Notes under the pieces: generated by a model
Databases searched by the model: none
What the model was told of the DNA's origin: nothing
What the model saw: only the letters and a program-made list of their open reading frames with translations
Program-made: the position numbers and the translations under genes
Source: JABWBP01 sp964522165
GTDB lineage: Bacteria; Calditrichota; Calditrichia; RBG-13-44-9; J075
Reading direction: 5' to 3'
NCBI GenBank assembly: GCA_964522165.1
Contig: CAZFVV010000003.1
Coordinates: forward strand, 26,437-90,436
Length of the DNA: 64,000 bases
Shown: positions 17,882-24,294 of the stretch, piece by piece
Position numbering within the stretch: position 1 is the stretch's first letter
Layout of the letters: every line of letters begins with the position of its first letter

Positions 17882-17931
17882 TTTCATCCCGATTTGCATC
17901 CAGGGATGGATGCGTTTTTGTCGGGATGAAA
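17882..17931. repeat. Nested inverted repeat downstream of VR
   Basis: The outer arms TTTCATCCCGA (17882-17892) and TCGGGATGAAA (17921-17931) enclose inner arms GCATCC (17896-17901) and GGATGC (17908-17913). This potential cruciform lies 58 bp after the VR core. In BPP-1 a hairpin shortly downstream of VR promotes retrohoming, so it may serve the same role here. It could alternatively act as a transcription attenuator. Confidence 0.7.
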
Positions 17932-17953
17932 CTCTGAAAAAGGAAAAATTTTT

Positions 17954-18298
17954 ATGGCCCAACCCGAGATGCCTATTTTTGTTCGTACCTTTGATTTTCT
18001 AAGCTGGCTGCTGCCGGCAACCAACCATTTTCCCCGGGCGCACCGGCATTCGTTTACTCAACGCCTGTTGGACGCCGGGTTCGATTTACGGGAGCATTTG
18101 GAGGAAGCCAATCTGCGCAAAGGAAAAGAGAGGTTAGAGCGATTAACCAGCGCCGATGCAGCGTTAGCCAAAGTACGATTGTATTTGCGCCTGGCGGTTA
18201 AGTGGGGATGGTTTTCCCAGGGACAATACGAACACGTCTCCCGCATGGTGGTGGAGATCGGGCGCCTCCTGGGCGGTTGGAAGAAAGTAACGGTTTAA
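17954..18298 (+). CDS. avd: DGR accessory variability determinant (Avd-like four-helix bundle)
   Basis: The protein has 114 residues, mainly helical and basic, the size of Avd (about 120). The sequence FDFLSWLLPATNHFPRAHRHSFTQRLLDAGFDL followed by EEANLRKGKERLERLTSADAALAKVRLYLRLAVKWG is typical of the four-helix-bundle family that includes DGR Avd. Avd forms a pentamer that binds RT and TR RNA and is needed for mutagenic cDNA synthesis. Its position between target and TR matches BPP-1. It starts at ATG 17954, 100 bp after the target stop, and shares the strand with the target and RT. Identification rests on size, pattern and context. Confidence 0.88.
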   Translation: MAQPEMPIFVRTFDFLSWLLPATNHFPRAHRHSFTQRLLDAGFDLREHLEEANLRKGKERLERLTSADAALAKVRLYLRLAVKWGWFSQGQYEHVSRMVVEIGRLLGGWKKVTV

Positions 18299-18300
18299 GT

Positions 18301-18339
18301 TTAAGACCTCAAAGGTTTCAAAAACCTTTGAGGTCTTAA
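18301..18339. repeat. REP palindrome (copy 5) between avd and TR
   Basis: The arms are extended to 18 bp (TTAAGACCTCAAAGGTTT and complement) with loop caa. The copy ends 16 bp before TR. Confidence 0.9.
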
Positions 18340-18355
18340 GGGGCAGGCTCATACG

Positions 18356-18468
18356 CAGCCCGTGTTGTTCGCGGCGGCGCGTTCAACAACACCGACAACA
18401 ACGTGCGGTGCGCGTATCGCAACAACAACGATCCCGATAATCGTAACAACAACATCGGGTTTCGTGTG
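18356..18468 (+). other. DGR template repeat (TR)
   Basis: The TR is rich in AAC codons in the VR frame (reading NNTDNN, then NNNDPDN and NNNI), which is the classic DGR design because adenine mutation of AAC gives 15 amino acids and no stop codon. Similarity to the gene continues 3' of the core: TR reads on as VALFTFFKG then TAA at 18493-18495, where the target has VSLFPFTSGL then TGA. It has no start codon of its own. REP palindromes bracket it at 18301-18339 and 18519-18551. Confidence 0.96.
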
Positions 18469-18493
18469 GCGCTGTTCACGTTTTTCAAAGGGT

Positions 18494-18551
18494 AAAGGCC
18501 TCAAACGACAATGGATAAAGACCTCAAAGGTTTCCGAAACCTTTGAGGTCT
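18494..18551. repeat. REP palindrome (copy 6) with degenerate half unit, downstream of TR
   Basis: The degenerate unit taaaggcctcaaacga is followed by a full palindrome (18519-18551, loop ccg). The pattern 'half unit, gap, full palindrome' is the same as that inside the RAYT gene at 14264-14315. Confidence 0.88.
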
Positions 18552-18743
18552 AACTTCCGAAGGTTTTTACGTTGCTGGAAATGCCCGGCGCGCTGGAAAT
18601 GAGTGGTCGGGGTTCCGGGCCGAAGCGAAAAATGGCCGAGCCTGTTCCGGGCCTTTCCCGGGCTTCCCCGGGAAAGGGCAAATAACAACCCTCCCGCCTC
18701 CTGCCCTATAAGGGGTTGAGGCGGGAGATTTTTATAGCCGAAA
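18552..18743 (+). ncRNA. Structured spacer between TR and RT (likely part of TR RNA)
   Basis: No ORF of note is present. A direct repeat gctggaaatg occurs at 18574 and 18592. A strong hairpin has arms CCTTTCCCGGG (18652-18662) and CCCGGGAAAGG (18667-18677) with a CTTC loop. A second hairpin has arms CTCCCGCCTC (18691-18700) and GAGGCGGGAG (18718-18727), followed by ATTTTT. In BPP-1 about 140 nt downstream of TR are required as structured RNA bound by RT-Avd, and this region is the obvious equivalent. The role is inferred from position. Confidence 0.55.
18691..18733 (+). terminator. Intrinsic terminator/attenuator just upstream of the RT gene
   Basis: A 10-bp perfect GC-rich stem is followed by ATTTTT and ends 11 bp before the RT start codon. 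It could terminate the TR transcript and limit RT read-through, or it could be part of the structured TR RNA. Confidence 0.55.
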
Positions 18744-19778
18744 ATGTTTGACGCATTAATTTCATGGGATAATCTTTACCTGGCGTATAAAAAAGCCGGC
18801 AAAGGCAAACGCGGGCAGATCGATGTGGCGGATTTTGAGTATGCTCTGGAAGAAAACCTGCTGCGGCTGCAAGAAGAATTGCGGGATCAGACTTATGCAC
18901 CGGGTGGTTACCACAGTTTTTACATCCACGAACCCAAACGGCGATTGATCAGCGCTGCGCCGTTCCGTGACCGGGTGGTTCACCATGCCCTGTGTAATCT
19001 CACTGAACCTGTATTCGAGCAGAGTTTTATTTTTGATTCTTACGCCAATCGGGTGGGAAAAGGAACTCACCACGCTTTGGATCGCTGCCAGCAATACGCC
19101 CGGCATTACCCCTATGTGCTGCAATGCGACCTGCGGCAGTTTTTTCCCAGTATCGACCATGCGATTTTGCGCCAAATCTTAATGCGGAAAATCGCTGAAC
19201 CTGCAGTATTATGGTTGATCGATCAAATTCTCCGCAGCGGCGAGGGCGTATTAAGCGAGGCATACGCAATGGTCTATTTTCCCGGGGATGATTTGTTCGC
19301 CGCCAACCGCCCGCGCGGTTTGCCAATCGGCAATCTGACCAGCCAGTTTTGGGCCAATGTTTATCTCAATCCCTTTGACCATTTCGTCAAACGAGAGTTA
19401 CGCTGCAAAGCCTACCTGCGTTACGTGGATGACTTTTTGCTTTTCGGGGAAGACAAAGCCACATTATGGCGCTGGAAAAAGGCCATTACCAAACGCCTGG
19501 AACAGTATCGATTGACAATTCATCCGACGGCTCATCCCCGCCCGGTAGAGGAAGGGATACCGTTTTTAGGATTCATCGTCTTCCGGGAAAAGCGACGCTT
19601 GAAACGCAGGAAAGGAATTTTTTACCGCAGAAAACTGAAATGCCTGATTTCAGACTACCATTCCGGCGATCTACCCCTGGAAAAAATTAAGCAGAGCGTG
19701 CAGGGATGGATTAACCACACCCGTTACGCTAATACCATCGGGCTGCGCAAAAGCCTGTTAGGAAAAATGAAAATATAA
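18744..19778 (+). CDS. DGR reverse transcriptase
   Basis: The protein has 344 residues, within the DGR RT range. The palm has catalytic YVDD at residues 227-230 (LRYVDDFLLFGED). DGR RTs carry a characteristic motif 4 of the form 'GxxxSQ'; here it is GLPIGNLTSQFWANVYL at 192-208. Upstream motifs are FRDRVVHHALCNLTEP, YANRVGKGTHHALDR and VLQCDLRQFFPSIDH (first catalytic Asp). After YVDD come IPFLGFIVF and a basic tail (KRRKGIFYRRKLK). There is no maturase or endonuclease domain, as expected for DGRs rather than group II introns. It copies TR RNA with adenine-specific infidelity together with Avd. Confidence 0.97.
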   Translation: MFDALISWDNLYLAYKKAGKGKRGQIDVADFEYALEENLLRLQEELRDQTYAPGGYHSFYIHEPKRRLISAAPFRDRVVHHALCNLTEPVFEQSFIFDSYANRVGKGTHHALDRCQQYARHYPYVLQCDLRQFFPSIDHAILRQILMRKIAEPAVLWLIDQILRSGEGVLSEAYAMVYFPGDDLFAANRPRGLPIGNLTSQFWANVYLNPFDHFVKRELRCKAYLRYVDDFLLFGEDKATLWRWKKAITKRLEQYRLTIHPTAHPRPVEEGIPFLGFIVFREKRRLKRRKGIFYRRKLKCLISDYHSGDLPLEKIKQSVQGWINHTRYANTIGLRKSLLGKMKI

Positions 19779-19794
19779 TAATTCCAAAGGTTGA

Positions 19795-19900
19795 AGACCT
19801 CAAAGGTTTCTCCCGTAAGGGATGGCTTACGCCACAAAACCTTTAAGGTCTAAATCCGGCGAAGATAAGACCTCAAAGGTTTCAAAAACCTTTGAGGTCT
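19795..19900. repeat. BIME-like REP doublet (copies 7 and 8) closing the DGR cassette
   Basis: Copy 7 (19795-19851) has its loop expanded by a second small hairpin (CGTAAG at 19814, CTTACG at 19826) and one arm mismatch. Copy 8 (19868-19900) is perfect with loop caa. The 16-nt spacer aaatccggcgaagata matches the spacer of the doublet at 13965-14046, except at its 5' end. Confidence 0.88.
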
Positions 19901-19922
19901 CTTAATAGGAAAGGATCATTCC

Positions 19923-22019
19923 ATGTCCCATAAAAAACCCAACCGCCTCATCAACGAAAAAAGCCCCTACCTGTTGCAGCACGCGGAAAACCCGGTGGAC
20001 TGGTATCCCTGGGGCGAGGAAGCGTTTGCCGCCGCGAAGGCGCAGGATAAACCGATTTTTCTCTCCATCGGCTACTCCACCTGCCACTGGTGCCACGTCA
20101 TGGCGCATGAATCCTTCGAGGATTCCGCCGTCGCCGCGCTGCTGAATGAGGCCTTCATCAATATCAAGGTGGACCGGGAGGAGCGCCCGGACGTGGACGA
20201 CGTGTACATGACCGCCTGCCAGATGCTCACCGGCAGCGGGGGCTGGCCTCTCACCATCATTATGACCCCCGCGAAAGAGCCGTTTTTCGCCGCCACCTAC
20301 ATTCCAAGGGAGCGCCGTTTCAACCGCTACGGGATGCTGGAGCTGATCCCGCAGATCAAAGATTTGTGGGAAACCGACCGCGCACGGTTGTTGGAGTCGG
20401 CGCAGAAGATTGCCGGGGCGCTTTCGCAGACTGCCGGCGGCCTCGCGGGGGGGCAATTGCACCCGGAAATCCTGGAGATCGCCTATAGCCAATTGGAAGA
20501 GAGCTACGAGCACCGCTACGGGGGATTCAACGCCCGCCCCAAATTTCCCACCCCCCATAATTTGATGTACCTGCTGCGCTTTTACCGGCGCAGCGGCGAC
20601 CGCCAGGCCCTGGAAATGGTCGAAACCACCTTGCAGAACATGCGCCGGGGCGGAATTTTCGACCACCTGGGCTTCGGCTTCCACCGCTACTCCACGGACG
20701 AGCGCTGGCTGGCGCCGCATTTCGAGAAAATGCTCTACGACCAGGCCCTCCTGGCCCTGGCTTACACCGAAGCCTTCCAGGTGACCGGAAAGGAGCAATA
20801 CCGCGCCGCGGTTCGCGAGATTTTAACCTACGTGCTGCGCGACCTGGCCGATCCCGCGGGAGGATTCTACTCCGCGGAAGACGCGGACAGCGAGGGCGAA
20901 GAAGGCAAATTTTACCTCTGGAGCAATGCAGAAATCCGCGAAACCCTGGGAAAAAGCGCCGGCGATTTCTTCATCAAGGTATTCAACTGCCGGGAGGATG
21001 GAAATTTTTTGGATGAAGCCACCCGCCAGAAAACCGGAACGAGCATCCCCCATTTGCGCAAATCAAGCGCGGAAATCGCTGCCGAGCTTGCCATCAGCGA
21101 GGCGGAGCTGGCGCAGCAGGTCGAGCAGGCGCGCCAAAAGTTGTTCGCGGCGCGGGAGCGGCGGGTTCATCCCCTCAAGGATGATAAAATCCTCGCCGAC
21201 TGGAACGGGCTGATGGTTGCGGCGCTGGGCAAGGCGGCGCAGGCGTTTCAGGAACCGGCTTACGCCGCGGCGGCGGGCCGGGCGGCGGATTTCATCCTGC
21301 AAACCCTGCGCACAAAGGAGGGGCGTTTGCTGCACCGCTACCGGCAGGGGGAAACCGCCATCCCGGCTTACTTAGACGACTACGCCTTTTTTACCTGGGG
21401 ATTGTTGGAATTGTATGAAACCACTTTCGAGGCGAAATACCTGCAAGCCGCCGTGGAACTGAACGATATTGTGCTGCAACACTTCTGGGACGGGCGCGAG
21501 GGCGGTTTCTTCTTTACCGCCGATGACGCAGAGGAACTGCTGGTGCGCAAAAAAGAAATCTACGACGGGGCGGTTCCCTCCGGCAACTCGGTGATGGCGC
21601 TCAACCTGCTGCGCCTGGCGCGGATTACCGGGGATATGAAGTTGGAAGCGCGGGCGGCGCAGATCGGCGCGGCGTTTTCCACAAACGTGAGCCGCTATCC
21701 CGCCGGTCATACTTTTTTGATGTCCGCGCTGGATTTCGGGGCAGGCCCGCATTACGAAGTGGTGATCGTGGGGAAGCCGGGCGCTAAGGATACCCGGGCG
21801 ATGGCGCAGGCGATCCGGCAGCGCTTTATCCCCAACAAAGTGTTGCTATTCCTGCCCGTGGGACCGGAGAATCCCGAAATCAGCCGCATCGCGGAATTTA
21901 CCCGGGCCATGAAACCGCTGAAAGGCAAAGCCACCGCTTACGTGTGCCGCTCCCACGCCTGCGAGCTGCCCACTACGGATGCGGGCAAGATGCTGGACCT
22001 GCTCGGCCAGGATCTCTGA
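19923..22019 (+). CDS. Thioredoxin-domain protein, YyaL/SSP411 (DUF255) family
   Basis: The protein has 698 residues, the usual length. The conserved N-terminus NRLINEKSPYLLQHAENPVDWYPWGEEAF leads into the thioredoxin-like active site STCHWCHVM near residues 58-66. The remainder is an (alpha/alpha)-barrel similar to glycosidases (FEKMLYDQALLALAY, GGFYSAEDADSEGEEGKFYLW). The family is very widespread and is often called spermatogenesis-associated protein 20, but its biochemical role is poorly defined, possibly redox or sugar epimerase-like. The ATG has a GGAAAGG site. It starts 22 bp after the REP doublet that closes the DGR cassette. Confidence 0.95.
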   Translation: MSHKKPNRLINEKSPYLLQHAENPVDWYPWGEEAFAAAKAQDKPIFLSIGYSTCHWCHVMAHESFEDSAVAALLNEAFINIKVDREERPDVDDVYMTACQMLTGSGGWPLTIIMTPAKEPFFAATYIPRERRFNRYGMLELIPQIKDLWETDRARLLESAQKIAGALSQTAGGLAGGQLHPEILEIAYSQLEESYEHRYGGFNARPKFPTPHNLMYLLRFYRRSGDRQALEMVETTLQNMRRGGIFDHLGFGFHRYSTDERWLAPHFEKMLYDQALLALAYTEAFQVTGKEQYRAAVREILTYVLRDLADPAGGFYSAEDADSEGEEGKFYLWSNAEIRETLGKSAGDFFIKVFNCREDGNFLDEATRQKTGTSIPHLRKSSAEIAAELAISEAELAQQVEQARQKLFAARERRVHPLKDDKILADWNGLMVAALGKAAQAFQEPAYAAAAGRAADFILQTLRTKEGRLLHRYRQGETAIPAYLDDYAFFTWGLLELYETTFEAKYLQAAVELNDIVLQHFWDGREGGFFFTADDAEELLVRKKEIYDGAVPSGNSVMALNLLRLARITGDMKLEARAAQIGAAFSTNVSRYPAGHTFLMSALDFGAGPHYEVVIVGKPGAKDTRAMAQAIRQRFIPNKVLLFLPVGPENPEISRIAEFTRAMKPLKGKATAYVCRSHACELPTTDAGKMLDLLGQDL

Positions 22020-22277
22020 TCCGGAGTTCCAAAACTGGGGCGCCAAAATTATGAAGTTTGATGGAATAATCGGGCCACTCAGACAGGAGATTCTCCGAAG
22101 GAGTCTTTGACCGGCATTCAACGGAATGAACCGTTCATCTACCATCCACCCACAGCCCGGGAGCGCCTAAAGTTTTCCCCCAATTACCCGTTAATTTTAT
22201 GGATTCAGAAACCGGGGAATGGTATATTCGACTTGCATTTGTTCAGAGTTCTGTAACGTGATACTCTTTCGGCGACC

Positions 22278-23033
22278 ATGAAAAAAATTTTCTGCCATAT
22301 ATTCGGGGGAATCGTTACCGCCTTTTTGCTGGCAGCCTGCGCTTCTTTCCACACGGTGATGAAACCGCCCCTCTTTCCCGCGCACGAAACGGCCGCTCCT
22401 GCGCTGCACTCTTTCGACCGGAATGCTTTTACGGAGAATGAAGCGACTCGCTATTTTTTGGAAATTGCCCTGGGTTCGGAATACGGAATGGGGGCCTTCA
22501 CGGTGAAGAAGTGGAAAAACGATCTGAAATTAGAGATCATCGGCCAGCCCACCCCGGAAGATTTGCAAACCGTGAGCCGGGTGATCGAGGAATTGAACCA
22601 GACTCTCGCGCCGCAAATTCGCATCGGTATTGTGCCCGGGGAGGGCAACGTGCAGGTTTATTTCATTCCCGATGCAGAATTTTATAGATATGAGCCGCAA
22701 GGGATCGTTTATCACGGGGGATTTTTCTGGAACTGGTGGAATACCGCCGGGGAGCTCTACCAGGCCCGGGTGGTGATTGCGGCGGACCGGATCTCCCAGC
22801 GTTTGCGCTCGCACCTGATCCGGGAAGAATTGACCCAGGCGCTGGGATTGATGAACGATTCCCGCAGGTACGAAGAGAGTATCTTTTACCAGGATTACAG
22901 CGAAACCACGGAATTTTCGGAATTGGATTGCGCGGTCATCCAACTGCTCTACAGCGAGGATATTTTGCCGGGCATGTCCGATTTCGAGGTGAAAGAGGTT
23001 TTGCAGCGAAAAGCGCCTAAAAACCGGCATTGA
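22278..23033 (+). CDS. DUF2927 family lipoprotein
   Basis: The protein has 251 residues. A lipoprotein signal FLLAACASF gives an acceptor Cys at residue 21. The body contains HLIREELTQALGLMNDS and FSELDCAVIQLLYSEDILPGM, the recognisable DUF2927 signature, in which 'R.elTQ.LGl.nD' resembles a zincin-like HExxH region with His replaced. It is probably outer-membrane or periplasmic. No function is known. The 258-bp gap upstream holds no evident gene. A word-repeat tract begins at the stop codon. Confidence 0.75.
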   Translation: MKKIFCHIFGGIVTAFLLAACASFHTVMKPPLFPAHETAAPALHSFDRNAFTENEATRYFLEIALGSEYGMGAFTVKKWKNDLKLEIIGQPTPEDLQTVSRVIEELNQTLAPQIRIGIVPGEGNVQVYFIPDAEFYRYEPQGIVYHGGFFWNWWNTAGELYQARVVIAADRISQRLRSHLIREELTQALGLMNDSRRYEESIFYQDYSETTEFSELDCAVIQLLYSEDILPGMSDFEVKEVLQRKAPKNRH

Positions 23034-23108
23034 TTTCGGATTGCAGATATCGGATTGAATTTGACGTCCCACAAACTCCGCAATCCGAAATCCGAAATCC
23101 CCAATCCT
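23033..23108. repeat. Word-repeat tract between convergent genes
   Basis: Words 'atttcggattg', 'atatcggattg', then complementary 'caatccgaaatcc' and 'gaaatcc' form an imperfect inverted repeat. The tract separates the convergent DUF2927 and beta-helix genes and could act in transcription end formation. Confidence 0.6.
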
Positions 23109-23110
23109 CT

Positions 23111-24190
23111 TCAGTCCGCTCCCAAATTTACCGCGTCTCCGGAACGAATTTCTCCGCTCATGTTGATTGCGGGTACCGCCGGATCAATCGCCGGGCCGAT
23201 GCCGGCGTTCCAAAAGGGTGAATCCGGGCGCAAGCGGAAGTCATGGTTGGCAGGGTCGATGAAAATCAGGCTGTCAGGCAAGTCGCCGCTGAACCAGGGA
23301 ATTTGAGAACTGTCGCGCGGCGCTTTGACCAAGGCGTCGCCCGGTACGTTGGAGCTGTTGTAATCGCAGGCCTCGCTTAAAATCCCGTGGTCGGAGGCCG
23401 AAAATCCATCCGCTGCCCCGCGTACAATGTTGTTCACCGCAATTATGCGGGCGTTGTCCTTGCTCCTGAACCCGTAGTAAAAGCCGATGATGGTGTTGTT
23501 GTAGGCGACCACCTCGGCAGATGCCATGGCGATGATCCCGCTCAGCCGCCCCTCCTCCACTTTGCACTCGATGATATTGTTGATCATCAAAGCCGGGGAT
23601 TTCAGGTCGATGGCGTCGCCGGCGCCGGAGGTCAATTCGATGCGCAGGTAGCAATTCTTGATCACGAAAAAATCGCCCTCTTCCGGGTCGATGATGTCGT
23701 GGCTTCTGCCGCTGCCTTTCAGCATCATCTGGATTCCGTCGATCTCGATGTTGTCGATCTCGATGTCGATGCTCTCGGAATTCCCGGTGCTGGTTTCGAT
23801 GATGCGGTATTTGGTATCGTCCCAGCGCGGGCCGGCGCGGTGGGCGGAATCCGCCACCACGCGCACGTAACGTTGCCGGTCGGTTACCCAGTGGTCGAAC
23901 TGCGCCGGGCGGTCCGGCGAGCCGTTGCTGCTGCGGCAAACCGCCACGGCGATTTCGTTGGCGGCCACCAGGTCGCGCTTCTCCCGCACCGCAAAACCCT
24001 CCAGGGAGGTATAATCCGTACCGGGGCCGTTATCGGGATCGATAATTTTGACCACTTCCGTTGGGGGAGAGGAGGGCGAGGGGGTTGCGGTGGAATCCGG
24101 GTTGGAGTAACTGCACGTGCCCCAAAGCATTCCAATCGTAAAGAGGATTCCCAGTTTGTAAATAGATTGAATATTCAGGATTTTTAGCAA
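23111..24190 (-). CDS. Secreted parallel beta-helix protein without sorting domain
   Basis: The protein has 359 residues. The start is taken as TTG at 24190, because the next ATG (24133) would remove the signal peptide (KLGILFTIGMLWGTCSYS). Repeated short strands and Asn/Asp turns (IDIEIDNIEIDGIQMML, FFVIKNCYLRIEL, IIAVNNIVRGAADG) indicate a right-handed parallel beta-helix as in surface carbohydrate-active proteins. The segment KIIDPDNGPGTDYTSLEGFA and much of the body are shared with the neighbouring gene at 24295, so it arose by local duplication. It ends at NLGAD, where its paralogue continues into a T9SS sorting domain, so this copy lacks the sorting tail. Confidence 0.75.
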   Translation of the reverse strand: MLKILNIQSIYKLGILFTIGMLWGTCSYSNPDSTATPSPSSPPTEVVKIIDPDNGPGTDYTSLEGFAVREKRDLVAANEIAVAVCRSSNGSPDRPAQFDHWVTDRQRYVRVVADSAHRAGPRWDDTKYRIIETSTGNSESIDIEIDNIEIDGIQMMLKGSGRSHDIIDPEEGDFFVIKNCYLRIELTSGAGDAIDLKSPALMINNIIECKVEEGRLSGIIAMASAEVVAYNNTIIGFYYGFRSKDNARIIAVNNIVRGAADGFSASDHGILSEACDYNSSNVPGDALVKAPRDSSQIPWFSGDLPDSLIFIDPANHDFRLRPDSPFWNAGIGPAIDPAVPAINMSGEIRSGDAVNLGAD

Positions 24191-24294
24191 GACGATAATA
24201 GTTACCTGTCAGTTGGCGGATCGAATTCCACTGTTATTGGCACATTTCTATGAGCAGGGGCTTTAAACCTGCGAAAATGAATTTTCGCACTCCT

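Larger units (their letters stand above)
14767..19778 (+). mobile_element. Diversity-generating retroelement (DGR) cassette
   Basis: All four parts occur in the same order as in Bordetella phage BPP-1: a target gene with a 3'-terminal VR, an avd-like gene, a non-coding TR and a reverse transcriptase gene. VR and TR core are 113 bp long and differ at 17 positions, all at TR adenines. In DGRs the RT-Avd complex copies TR RNA with adenine-directed errors, and the cDNA replaces the VR. The cassette is bounded by BIME-like REP doublets at 13965-14046 and 19795-19900. No phage structural or integrase genes are nearby, so this is a cellular rather than a phage DGR. Confidence 0.96.

Noticed and set aside
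18362..18553. Small ORF across TR and the following palindrome.
   Set aside because: It is out of the VR frame, has no ribosome-binding site and consists of TR and REP sequence.
18744..19778. Group II intron maturase or retron as the identity of the RT.
   Set aside because: There is no maturase or endonuclease domain and no msr/msd; motif 4 and the VR/TR pair identify a DGR.
13965..19900. CRISPR-like array from repeated 33-bp palindromes.
   Set aside because: Spacing is irregular, whole genes lie between copies and no spacers of constant length or cas genes are present; the copies are REP/BIME-like.
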